A stretch of DNA of 64,000 bases from Rosa chinensis (taxonomy: Eukaryota > Streptophyta > Magnoliopsida > Rosales > Rosaceae): the NCBI RefSeq assembly GCF_002994745.2, contig NC_037091.1:28526289-28590288 (forward strand). The letters run 5' to 3'. The position numbers and the translations under genes were made by a program. Numbering within the stretch: the first letter of the stretch is position 1; each line of letters begins with the position of its first letter. Shown here in pieces: positions 10,641 to 20,895 of the stretch. The notes under the pieces are model-generated. The model saw only the letters and a program-made list of their open reading frames with translations, was not told the origin of the DNA and searched no databases.

Positions 10641-12055
10641 AGTGCTGGCCAGCTTCTGGCTTCTAAAAGCAGGGGGGAGACGGCTTCTCCTTTTCGATAG
10701 AAGCTGGGGCAGCTTTTGAAATAAGCTGAGGATAAGCTGCGTTAGCAAACGCTTATTGCTCTTCTGCTTATAAGCGGGGGAGCAAAAAAGCCCCCCCCAA
10801 CATAGCCTAAGTCCTTTTGTACACTATTCAGATGGACCCAAATCATTATTCCAGCTTATTTGGACCCAAATTTGAGTCTAAAAAATAAGTCCCCATAGCT
10901 GATGATCTAAGTGGAAGCCCTCTCTATATATATAGAGTCCTTCTCAGGTAAGGATATCCTTACCTTAGCCTTAGGAACGGATTTTCAGTTTTTGACCACT
11001 TTTTGATCACATATTCATATCTTAACTGTTCAGTTTTTAGGTCCTAATGTATATATCATTTCTGCAAATTTTTAACCAAATTGATGATCGTTAAGGTATC
11101 GAATTTGATTAAACCAATGAACGAACCGAATCTGTCAAACCGGAACCTAATGCCATGGTGGATTCCTAATGCCTTGGTCTTCCCCAATAACAACTCATGT
11201 TTTTGATATAAAGTCTCGAAAGATTTGGAGCAAGTTCTATATTACATGCACAATGAATTGATAGCAAAATGAAAGAACTAGTGCATTTGAAACTTGTATG
11301 CACTTTCTTAGGCTGAAAATCTCACATAATTAGGCATAGATAGTTTCAATAAATTTAGTCCTCATCTTTCCCCCATGAATGCATCTAAAATGACATAGGC
11401 ACTATGACTTTAAATGCATGTGAGCACAAAACGCCAAATCAATTTATTAAATAAGCATTGATCTTCAATCGCTAAACATGCTCAAAATCAATCAATCCAA
11501 TTAGACATAAGTTCGGTCTCATGCTGGGGGGTTATTTCAGTTTAGGAACCACGCAAGCAAGCCAAAATCTTTTTGTATTTTTCAAAAAATTTCAATTTTT
11601 ATGGATTTTTCAATAAGGGTAACAAATGAAGAAAATGACAAGGAATGTAATTACTTAGCCTTACCACCTCACACTTAAATCACACATTGTCCTCAATGTG
11701 TCGTTATGTCGTTATGAACAATTGTGAATCATGTGCAAAGCGTAGGACTAAATAAAAAATTCCTAATATTAGTCAACATAAGTTATTAACAAACAAAACA
11801 TTGGCTTAACAAGCACCTCACACTTAAAACATCATATAGTCCTTAATGTATAATGAAGCTATTAAGATCCTATCAATGTTTTGGGGAAATGCTCATATGG
11901 CCGAGACTAGTATTTAAAACTGTTACGTGCCGAACCTAAATTTATCGGTTTACTAGTCATTTGGACGGTAAACGACAATTACTTTAACTTTTTACTCTGT
12001 TTCGATACTTTTAGTAGCCCTAAAAAGTTGACTTTTCGTTCGGGTCAAAATTTGA

Positions 12056-12192
12056 GAAAATGTTCTTCATGGAAGTTGTAGAGGACGTTAAACCGAGCGC
12101 GTGCATATGTGATACGTACAAATCGGAGTTCGTATGCGAAAGTTATAAGAGAAAATATAAAAATTACTGTTCACGGTAAGTTTCTATAAATA
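12056..12192 (+). promoter_or_regulatory. Conserved block plus TATA box of family 2
   Basis: AATCGGAGTTCGTATGCGAA and GGAAGTTGTAGAGGACGTTA match the corresponding block of family 1. A TATAAATA box (12185-12192) follows. This is probably the LTR promoter. Confidence 0.5.
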
Positions 12193-12736
12193 TAGGAAGT
12201 TACTGTGGTAAGTTTCCATTTTTGGAAACCTACCGGCTTTTCTCTCTCCTCTCCCCCGACCCTTTCTTCCTCTTCGGTCCGGTTTCTTCTTCCTCCGATT
12301 TCTCCTTTCTCCGGCCGACCCACGACGGAATCTGGGCACCGGCAAGCTCGCCTTCTCCTCCTTGTCACGGCTGTGGCGGTGTTTTACGGTGGCTCGGCCG
12401 AAGGAGCTGGGAATTGGGCCGCGAAGATTACTGTTGCCGAACGGAGGTTTTGTCGATTTCCGGCGATTCCGGCCATATCCGGCCACCACACCGATGTCGA
12501 AGGTGCGGCTTTTTCCAAGGATCATTTTCCCCTTAGCCTTGAGCCACGATTTGCAGTGTGGAGGTCGAATCGACGATTTCAAATTCTAGAGTTCTTGGGT
12601 TTTTCTAGAAAAATTTCACCGGCCAATTTGGATCACTTACAGGTAAAATTGGAACTTGTTGTAGTTGTGAAAAATGCTTGGACTGTTGAATAGGTGGTGC
12701 TGCCAAAATTTGGTGGCCATCGGAAGTGGTGGCCAC

Positions 12737-12758
12737 CAGCGCGTGGGCCCACGCGCTG
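12737..12758. repeat. Perfect 22-bp GC-rich palindrome
   Basis: The left half CAGCGCGTGGG is followed immediately by its exact reverse complement. It lies in the GC-rich part of the family 2 element, just after a GGTGGCCACC-type inverted motif. Confidence 0.85.
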
Positions 12759-13617
12759 CCACTGTAGGTGGTGCGTGGAGGCGTGTAGGGTAGTGTTTTA
12801 ATTCCAGTTTTTAGCCCATTAAATTGTAGAAATGTTGTAGAGCTTGTATGTGAAGTTTGGTGAATTTTGGAGGAGTTTGGAATTGTTTGTGATTTTCCGA
12901 AGTTCGGAGTTTTGTGATTGAATTGTGGGAAATTCCGGCCGTCGGATTTCCCTCATTTTCGTTGTGGAATATGTAAAATGAGGAATTGGTGTTGTGGGTG
13001 TGATTTGGGTTGAATTTGAGAAGTAATGGAGATAGGGATGTTCGAGGTTTCGTTTAGGTTCGTAATTATTTATTCGGATCGTCATTTGCGGAAATATAAT
13101 TGTGTACAGGACGATGTCGCGAGCTACAGCTAGATGAAAGAACTCGTTTGCATGGTCGCCCAATAGTACTGTGAGTGGACCTTTGCTTTTAAATATGGAT
13201 GCATGCAAATGTTTTTCCCGAATTAATTATTTAATTATTTAATCCATGTTATTATATTTTGCTTTCGGGAAATTATTGTTGATTTGTCTTGATTTGTTTT
13301 GGGAAATGAATTAGTGACTTAAATTATTGTTTTAATTTATCGAGCATATTAAACGGATTTAAATATTTTTATTACTATGTCAATTGGATTTTCGAATTGA
13401 AGTTGTTATGCTCGATTTTGAATTTGTGATTTATGTTAAATTTCATTGAAGTAATTTTCCGATGTGATTTCCGGAATTAAGTATCTTTCTATTCATTGAT
13501 TTGAGATTTTTAGAAAGATTTTCGAAATGGGATTTCGATGAAGTTATTTCTTATTTATTTATTCGACTTTCGGTTTTGGTATTAGGAATGCCTGGATGAT
13601 GATCTAATTATTCTTTT

Positions 13618-14048
13618 AGCGTGTGGGACACGCTGTTGATTTACACGACTTTTTACGAGAATTTCCGGGTACGGTTGGGAATCGTACCCGTGTTTTCTTT
13701 ATTTGCAAGACTTATGGGGAAGCCTTATAGATTTATTGGATTTGAATGGTTTTTACCTGCCATACATGGGTCGTCATTTAGTTCTCCTCCTCACGTGGGT
13801 GTAGTCGAGCCTTATTAGCACTCCTCCCTGCTTACTATGTGTTCGCGAGTGAGTCGAGCAGAGCATGGGATGCTCCAGAGTGTGGGACACTCCGACCCGA
13901 GCCTGGGAGGCTCCCTTCTTTCGTATGGTGATACTTCTTCCCCATATCTTATTGTGCTTGACTAGCGGGGCTAGTCTTATCTTCTTAAGAAACGAGATTT
14001 CGGTTTTACGATATATATTTTCGAATGTTGTGACTAGTGAGGCTAGTC
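13618..14048 (+). other. Cluster of GGG-triloop hairpins
   Basis: At least seven short inverted repeats share a three-base loop, GGG in six and GAG in one, but have different stems: AGCGTGT (13618-13634); an 11-bp stem beginning CGGGTACG with one G-T pair (13666-13690); GAGCAT (13861-13875); GAGTGT (13878-13892); GAGCCT (13899-13913); GACTAGC (13960-13976); and GACTAGT with a GAG loop and one wobble pair (14032-14048). Each stem is followed by its own complement. The shared loop with unlike stems points to selection or generation of structure, not sequence. Confidence 0.85.
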
Positions 14049-15734
14049 GGTTTATCGTTTTGAAATTCTTGGATTTAAAGCTAAATGTGTTTTCTTATGG
14101 TTGCATGCATCAGATTTTTAACAGAATAAATGTGAGAAAGTATGAAATCCTTTTTCTTTTAAATTGTTTATTTTTGTCCACTCACGCTAACGTTTTTCGT
14201 CTACTTTCCCCTGGATCTTTCGGTTTCAAATGCCCAGTTTGCAGGCGTTAGTAGTTGAGGTCGGGCGTACATGGCATTTGAGGCATAGTTGTCACTACTT
14301 CCGCAGTGTAGGATCCCTTGATCCTTTCCTCTTCTTTTTATATCCCTGTGTATAGTAGTATTGCTCTGATAACCTTTGGGATTAGTATTGTTGAGTTTTG
14401 TGTTTTGTGAAAGTGGAGTTGTTGGTAATTGGGACCAGGGTGACTCCAGGAGTATAAGGTTGGTTTGCTTGAAGTGTTTTTGTGTGTTTTACAGGTTTTT
14501 GGGTGGTCCATTTTAGGGGTGACTCTGCCGAATTTTTTGTAGAGCTATCCCTAAGGCGGGCCCCACAGGGCCACCTCGGATTTCAGGGTGAAATTCTGGG
14601 CGGGTCCTGTCAAAAACAATTAAACTAACACAAGACAAGAGAGAAAGGGTAGGCACCTCACACTTGAACTTTGGATAATCCGTTCAATAAAAGCTAAATC
14701 TTTTGTGTCTTATCCATTGACTAAGGGTGAAATAACTATCCAAAACTCTCAAAGCCACAACATGTAAACACATAAACAAACGTAATTCATGCTAGGAAAA
14801 ATCAAGAGTATAGTTAGAGAAATGCAAACTCTTTGAAGATCGATCCTCCACTTAGCTCCATAGTCCAAAATAGGTGATAACCTCACAAGGCCAAGTTAGG
14901 CACTTGCCATCCCTAGCTCCATGCATCACCAATCGAAGGAACCTCACACTTAAGCTTTGAACACATCAACCCATGCTCTCGGCTACTCCCAAATTCTTCA
15001 TCTTGGATTATTTTTTCTTCATTTTGGAGTCCGCCAATCTAGGTTTAAGTTTAAGGACATTAACAAGGTCCAATGTGACTCAAATTAAAACTTTAACTAT
15101 TTCTAGAAAATTAGAACTCAAATTAGAATTTGAAATTAGAAAAGCAAAAAGGAAAAGAAATCCACATTTGGGTGTTGTCTAACACTCAACAGTTCGGTAA
15201 CTCCTCATGAAATATGACCAGGTAAGAATAGGAAGAGATTTTGGTGGAGCCGAAGCTCACTTGAGTACACTTCTCTCATTCGAATCTTACCTAGACATCG
15301 TATCCAATCGGATGAGCCTACTTGTGGAGAGTGATTAAACTCGACGTTACAAAGATGGAATCCAAATCCTATTTACTTAAAAACTACAAGCTCGATCTAA
15401 TCAAATTCCAATTGAAAAGAAATAAGTCAAAGCATTATTTATTTAAATAACAAATTTTAAATAAGTGACAAAAAGGTGAAATTGCACAAGTAATAAGCAA
15501 ATAGAAAATAGCAAATAGGCAAGACTATCCTACTAATTTCAATATGCTCAATTAGTCTTTTCTTTCAATAATTTACAAATTTACTTAGCCAAAGTACTTA
15601 TAGCAATTCGAAAAATTAAACTACCACACAAAAAAAAAAAAAAACTACCAAATAATTAAAGGAAAAATAAAGATAAACTAGAAATGGGTTCTCTAGTCCC
15701 ACAGCAACCTAATAAGGATTGAGTTTTACCTCAA

Positions 15735-15752
15735 TCCCCGACAACGGTGCCA
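15735..15752 (-). promoter_or_regulatory. Retrotransposon primer binding site
   Basis: On the minus strand this reads TGGCACCGTTGTCGGGGA. It matches the TGGCGCCGTTGCCGGGGA type of tRNA-complementary primer site seen in many plant gypsy elements, with two changes. It begins 6 nt inside the LTR end at 15759, the right place for first-strand priming. Confidence 0.75.
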
Positions 15753-15758
15753 AAAACT

Positions 15759-18700
15759 TGTTGGGGACATCATCGAGTATAAAATAAGTGTAAATTTGGT
15801 GTATGATGTCTCATACTCCCAAATATAGAGGTCAAGTTTTAGTAAAGGGGAAAAGTAAGAGTATCATACCCAAGAGATTGAGTAACTCTACCCTAGCTAG
15901 ATCACCATGAAAATAAAACCTAGAAAACACATATAAGTCTACCTTTTTACAAATTAATAGTCTCGGCCCTTTGGAAGCCAAAACTATCGATAATGATATT
16001 TACAATGGTAAAATGGTGAATCGGCTTTGTTGATTTTAATTATTATGAAGTAAATTAAGTTGCACAAAAATAAAATAAGCAAATAAAAATAGAGACTTTG
16101 ATGTAAGAGAGAAATAGAGACTTAGGCATCACACCTAACCTTACTCATGCACATAATGTAACCCCAAATTAATGTAACAACATGCTTTGATAAATTTTCC
16201 CTTAGTGCTTTGGTGAAGTTACCAAGAAACCAACTAGTCATGCAATTTAAAAATTTCTTTTAAAGCAAAGCTAAATTATACAACCTTTATACCATTCAAA
16301 TCTTCCGGATCCTAAATGGCCTATGGTGCCATAAGCCTAAATTCTTCCGGAACCTAAACTCACAACATCATGCTTTAATTTCAAGGTAAGAAATTCAAGC
16401 AACTTAGTTCTTCCCGTAGGAATAAGCTAAGCCACCACCTATTTAGCTACACATGCTCACGGAATTGTTTGTACCTATTTTTGGTAAACCGGCCCGTAAA
16501 TCAATTGGCCGATAGATGAGGAAAATATAGCGTTTTTCTTGTTGATACTCGATAAATTTCATATTTATGAGATTTTATTAGATATTAACTTTTGGAGAAG
16601 AAATGAGAAGAGAAGGATATAACGGCGATAATTATTCTTTGATATAATTAATGCCTAGATTTTATTGAGTTTCAAGGCATTGAAGACAATATTGCAGAAA
16701 TTAAAACAAATCAAATATAATGGCGCCGTAAGAAGGAAGTAGTAATAGTGCGGTTAAGTAATGAAGTAATATGGAGCATATCTTAATTTCGGTCATTAAG
16801 ATCGAAATTCATTTAATTTAATTGTAATTTATTTCCTAAACCTTATGTATGTGATTGTATAAATACGACCCTCCTAGGTCATTGTAAAAGGTCCCCGACC
16901 AACACAACTCAAAATCAATACATCAAATTCTCTACAATATCAATCTTTTCATTCTTTCTCTAGCCTACTTTAATTTTTGTCGCTTTCTTTGCCTTCCACA
17001 CTTTATCTTTACTGCAATTTACTCTTCAGTCTCTTTAAATTTCATGCAATTTAATTAATTCGCATTTAGATTCTTGCTCTTTCACTTTTCGCACTTTACT
17101 TTTTGCAATCTATATCAAAAAATAAAAAAGAGAAGCAGCATCGGTGAAGACGCCGAAAGTCCTTGCAACAAAGGCTAGAAAACCTAGCGGCCGAGACGGT
17201 TCTTTCCTCGGCCCACAGTCACTTGAAAGAAGTCAGATCAAGCGCAAATCTTATCAAAACCTCGCTCGCCCATTCGACCGCGAGTTGGCATGCCTGCGTA
17301 TCAAGAAGGACAATTGGACCGCAAGTCTCTCGGCCTCTAATTTTGGCCGAGACGATTTTGAGGCAAACAGGAATCAAGAGTTTATCAAGTTCATGTTTCC
17401 GATTCATTAATTTCTTAAAGCATACTTCTAGGTGATAAATCTATAAACACACTTAGGATACATGAAAGTATAGTAGCCAAAAGATTCAAAACATGCATAA
17501 ACATCAAAGAACATAAAGATTACATTGTTTTGTGCACAAGTTTGCCCTAGCCCCAAATTCAACTACTCACAACTCATATTTACGCAACTCCAAGCCATAA
17601 ACATCATAAATAACAAATACAAGAGAGCAAAAGGTGGAGAACAAGTGATATACCCACCGGTTTGACTCTTTTTGGAGCCAAACCAAAAGCACAAGATGTC
17701 CCCCTTGCCTCCTAGATGCTATATGAGAAGAGAAATGCTTCAAAGTATAGGAATTTCTGTTTCTAGAATCCAAATTACTATACAAATCCACAAAATCTCA
17801 AGAACAAAGTAAGAACAAGGCTTGAATGTGTGAGAAACAAGAGAAGTGATTGATCAAAGTGTGTAGAAACTTCAGTTTTGGTGAAACCCAACTGGCTACA
17901 CACCTCTCTCTTACACAAAAGATAAGAACTATGAACTACATGATGAAGAACTATGGAAAATGGAGAGAGAAAGGAGATGAAATTGATGAAGGAATACATG
18001 AAAATGGTCCAAAGTGAGGGGAGGGTGTTTTTATATATGCCAAAAGTGATGAATGGAGGGTGGAGATCAAAGGAAATGAAGGACTAGATGTGATTGACAA
18101 ATGTGTAAGCACAAAATGTGGGTCTAGTCTTTAACTCTACATAGAAATGACCTAGAAAGCCCATAGATATTTTGGTGGAGGAGAAAAATTCAGGGTAGAA
18201 GGGTCATTGTGTAAGGGAACAATGTAATAAATAAGAGACAAATGTGTGTAAGAATGAGACTACTTGTCATATTTCAAATTTTGAATTTTAAAATAACCTA
18301 GATCTAAAGTCTTCCCACCTAAAGTCTCTAACCCTAGTCAGCTTTTCCTTTTCCTCCACACATGGTCTTGGCCGGCCAACTTGGGCGGAATCCAACATTG
18401 ACTGGCGTTGACTCTCATTTCGTCATGTTTTCGCACTTTCTTCATTCAATTCAATCTCCACTAAGACTTCTGAATTAGCCTTCGGTTTCTTCATATCAAA
18501 TTTTCCTCCATGAGTGTAGATCATCCTGGTAAAATTTCAGAGCTTATTTCACCTTGGTGTGGCCGAAAATTCTGCCGGAATCCATACAGGTCCGGTTTTG
18601 CAGTTTTTATCTTCTAGTGCAGAAATTTACACCAATCTTTTGAAGGCCTTCCATTCCTAAATAGCTCTTGTACTCTTCATAAAAAATGATCCTTAATTAG

Positions 18701-18900
18701 GATGTCTAGAATGGATCTGGAAAGTTTCAATCATTTGGAGTTCATTTGGTCAGTCTGCCGCTCTTCCTTTCTTGCCTAGCTCGGTTTCTCCTAGACAGAG
18801 TAGGAGAATATGCTCTAAGACTGAAATTTTAGTGCATTTCCAAGCTTCTCCATCATTTCCTCGCACGATAAGAAAAACATAATAAATATATATATAAACA
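15759..18900 (-). repeat. LTR of the minus-strand gypsy relic
   Basis: On the + strand it starts TGTTGGGGACATC next to the primer site. The far end is probably the AAACA at 18896-18900, giving TGTT/AACA ends; this boundary is less certain. A minus-strand TATA box (18031-18038) lies between, leaving a long R/U5 region. Without the nested solo LTR it would be about 2.2 kb. Confidence 0.5.
16466..17369 (+). mobile_element. Solo LTR, 904 bp, nested in the gypsy LTR
   Basis: It begins TGTTTGTACC and ends GAGGCAAACA, a perfect 6-bp TGTTTG/CAAACA inverted end. A perfect 5-bp duplication GGAAT (16461-16465 and 17370-17374) flanks it. A TATAAATA box is at 16858-16865. There is no internal retroviral domain, so a solo LTR is the simplest reading. 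A GGCCGAG/CTCGGCC hairpin lies near 17190-17215. Confidence 0.85.
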
Positions 18901-18944
18901 CAAAGGTTAAGTAAAAGTTCAAGATTAGTGGAATAATTACTAGG

Positions 18945-19235
18945 TAATTATGGATCTAACAGAGGTGCTGCTCATTTGGCTAAACAAATTAACCGAATGT
19001 GTGTGGCAATTGAGAGTAGAAGTACAAAAACTTCAATAGGTGGAGGCATTGTTATTAAGGAAGTCATGAAGGATGTCACCTCATTGCCTAGAGCCGAGCA
19101 GGGTAATAGGTTGGCTTTTCGCCACTTGGTTATTTTTGAGTCCATAGAAGAGAGAGATGTATTGCACTATGGAAGATCCTAACTTGAAGTTGGAGTGGTT
19201 GAAATTTGAGATGAACGAAAAATAGGTTTATGTTA
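18945..19235 (+). pseudogene. C-terminal piece of a PIF/Harbinger ORF1 protein
   Basis: From about 18951 the frame reads GSNRGAAHLAKQINRMC. It continues AIESRSTKTSIGGG and EVMKDVTSLP, a C-terminal pattern known from plant PIF-associated Myb/SANT-like ORF1 proteins. Homology shifts frame near 19165 and then continues MEDPNLKLEWLKFEM to a stop, so it is broken. The N-terminal part is missing; the gypsy LTR lies immediately upstream. The PIF transposase fragment begins 265 bp downstream on the same strand, so the two probably come from one element. Confidence 0.6.
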
Positions 19236-19499
19236 TGGATGGGAGAGATTTTATGTTTGCGTTTCTTTCAGCATGTTTTTATTATGAGAATTAAAGTTTA
19301 TTTTATGTTTTTCATCATGTGGATATTCATTGGTTATTTTGTTATCTAAACATTATTCTATTGCATATGGATTATTAAATTTACTATTGTCTTATATATA
19401 CTTTACAAATTATGATCATTACTGTTTGTTATATGTTTAGTTTACATTTATAAGATTTACAAATTCAGCCATTTAAATTTGCAGGTCTTTGGCATGGAT

Positions 19500-20505
19500 T
19501 GAAATATGAACAATCCGGGATTTGATGAAGTTGAGGAGGAGATATTCTTATGAAGTGTACAACTTAATGCTCTGCTCATTCAACATTATTATATGAACTA
19601 TGTTCATAAAACTCCTTGCATGGTATCTTCTCAAACAAGTAATAGTGGATAATGGAAGTATTAAGAGGGAATGACAGTTGGTATTATGATGTCTTCATAA
19701 TGCAAAAGGAAGTATTTTATCATTTATGTAGTGATTTGGAAGTTAAATTTGGGGTGTTGGGTTCAAACCGAACAAGTCATATTGAAGTAGTGGGAATGCT
19801 ATTGTATTTGCTAAGACAGGGATGTGGAAATAGGTCAGTAGGAGATCTGTCACGCATGTATAATTATGAGATTATATATATTGATTTTTAATTGTGTTTA
19901 AAAATCGGAGCGTGACAATATCGATTTCAACATTCCGGTGAAACTGTTTGTAGATATTTGGGACAAGCATTAGATCCTTAGTGTGAACTAGGTAAAGAAA
20001 TAATAAAGCCGTTGGATCCTAAATTTAATAGTGTTGCACAGCAGATAATGAGGGATAAGAGATACATACCGCATTTTAAGGTATTTGTCATGTGTTACTT
20101 ACTTATAGATTATCGATTAATTTAGTTACTTATATTAATTGACAAATAACATCATTATTAACAGGATTGCATTGGACTATCGATGGAGTGCATATTCCCA
20201 CTTTAATAGCTCCTCAAAATCAAATACCGTTCATTGGTAGAAAACGAATACCAACACAAAATGTTATGGCGGTATGTAATTTCGATATACAATTTATCTT
20301 TGCATGTGAGAATTGGGAAGGGTTTGCTCATGATACAAGAGTGTTTCTATCAGTTCTTCGAAATCTCGATATGAATTTTCCTAAACCTCCACCGGATAAT
20401 ATATTTAATTATAGTTATTTTTTGTAATATTTTTCATGCTTTGAATGAAGTTTTGTCAAATTTTTAATATTTATTTGTTTGACAGCAAAATATTATGTCG
20501 TAGGT
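19500..20505 (+). pseudogene. PIF/Harbinger DDE transposase, truncated and broken
   Basis: The N-terminal part (19652 on) reads EVLRGNDSWYYDVFIMQKEV and LLYLLRQGCGNRSVGD. This is the helical region before the catalytic domain of HARBI1-like nucleases. After a 70-bp insertion (19848-19917) it resumes RFQHSGETVCRYLGQALD-like. After an intron-like gap it continues from 20167 as the catalytic part: an AIDG-type motif now reading WTIDGVHIP, then APQNQIPFIGRKRIPTQNVM, and AHDTRVF with the second acidic residue. It stops near 20505 (KYYVV), before the third catalytic acid. There is a stop near 19980 as well. It is inactive. Confidence 0.8.
19848..19917 (+). mobile_element. 70-bp miniature of family 1
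   Basis: It begins TGTCACGC and ends GCGTGACA, a perfect 8-bp inverted repeat. Its interior matches the last 65 bp of copy A (9709-9773). Flanks AGATC and ATATC look like a 5-bp duplication with one mismatch. It interrupts the transposase coding sequence precisely. Confidence 0.7.
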
Positions 20506-20895
20506 TTTTCTTAAAAACACAGCTATACCACACACACAGTCTGAACTTTTGCATCATGTGAAGAGAAATCAGTAAATCACTAGCCAATAAGAAACCAAGA
20601 TAAGAATCAACATAACCTCCATGAAAGAAAACCAGCCACTTCAAAATTCTGGAGAACGCGCCTCACGCGCCATTTCTTTTCCTCTACGAAATATCTGGTG
20701 CGATACCTTGACCTTGCTTTCTCGTCGTTGACTTGTACTCTTCCAGTACCGGTGAACCTCGATCTGAACTTGGTGGCGTCCCCGGCATTTATCTTCTCTG
20801 CCCTTCCATCGGGAAGTGGCGGAGATGAAGGTAGTTCCTCGTTCCAGCGCAAACGGATTCGAAATGGGAATGAATTAAGCTCTGATTTGGCAGCC

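Larger units (their letters stand above)
3445..10807. mobile_element. Tourist/Harbinger-type element carrying host gene fragments
   Basis: The left terminus GGCTATGTTTGG (3445) and right terminus, reverse complement GGCTATGTTGGG (10807), form an inverted repeat. They are flanked by TAA on both sides (3442-3444 and 10808-10810), which fits the 3-bp TWA target duplication of PIF/Harbinger (Tourist) elements. Further inward both ends carry AGC(T)TTTT and CTTATAAG motifs. No transposase is visible inside. Removing two later insertions leaves about 3.4 kb. That core holds minus-strand, intron-containing pieces of a phosphoglycerate mutase gene and an alpha-galactosidase gene, so it looks like a Pack-type gene-capturing element. 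The alternative is that the gene pieces arrived separately and the TIR match is partly chance. The TIR is short, but the TSD and structure agree. Confidence 0.6.
3024..10907. mobile_element. Harbinger-like MITE, split by a later insertion
   Basis: The left end reads GAGCATCTGCAGTGGGGAC (from 3024). The right end, reverse complemented, reads GATCATCAGCTATGGGGAC (to 10907). Both are followed inward by GGACCCAAATTT-type sequence. Flanking trinucleotides are TTA and TAA, close to the TWA duplication of PIF/Harbinger elements but not identical. Only about 420 bp on the left and 100 bp on the right belong to this MITE; everything between 3445 and 10807 was inserted later. Confidence 0.6.
11877..14618 (+). 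mobile_element. Solo-LTR-like element, family 2
   Basis: This 2.74-kb insertion begins TGTTTTGG and ends CAAAAACA (TGTTTT/AAAACA inverted ends). It is flanked by ATCAA and ATTAA, a 5-bp duplication with one mismatch. It shares with family 1 the promoter-proximal block (12056-12149), a TATA box at 12185-12192 (TATAAATA) and a GC-rich stretch after it. It differs elsewhere. It carries a 22-bp palindrome and a cluster of hairpins with GGG loops. Open frames in the GC-rich part (12205-12693) resemble no known protein. No pol, gag or PBS is seen. I read it as a solo LTR related to family 1. Confidence 0.6.
10911..18900 (-). mobile_element. Ty3/gypsy-type retrotransposon relic with non-coding internal region
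   Basis: A primer binding site (15735-15752, minus) sits 6 nt from an LTR end at 15759, so the element runs leftward. The internal region (10911-11876 and 14619-15758) has no ORF. It repeats the phrase CACCTCACACTTAA four times (near 11688, 11812, 14657 and 14941), typical of the long untranslated zones of plant gypsy elements. No left LTR is visible, so the element is truncated or its left end is unrecognised; the left limit given is only where the neighbouring MITE stops. Two later solo LTRs interrupt it, at 11877-14618 in the interior and 16466-17369 in the LTR. Confidence 0.5.

Noticed and set aside
12205..12693. 162-codon frame in GC-rich DNA
   Set aside because: Inside the family 2 LTR-like element, not kept in family 1, Pro/Ser-rich composition from GC content only.
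1585..20505. One large Harbinger element joining the ORF1-like gene at 1585 with the transposase at 19500
   Set aside because: The transposase already has its own ORF1 piece at 18945, and the two loci differ in orientation; they are better read as separate elements.
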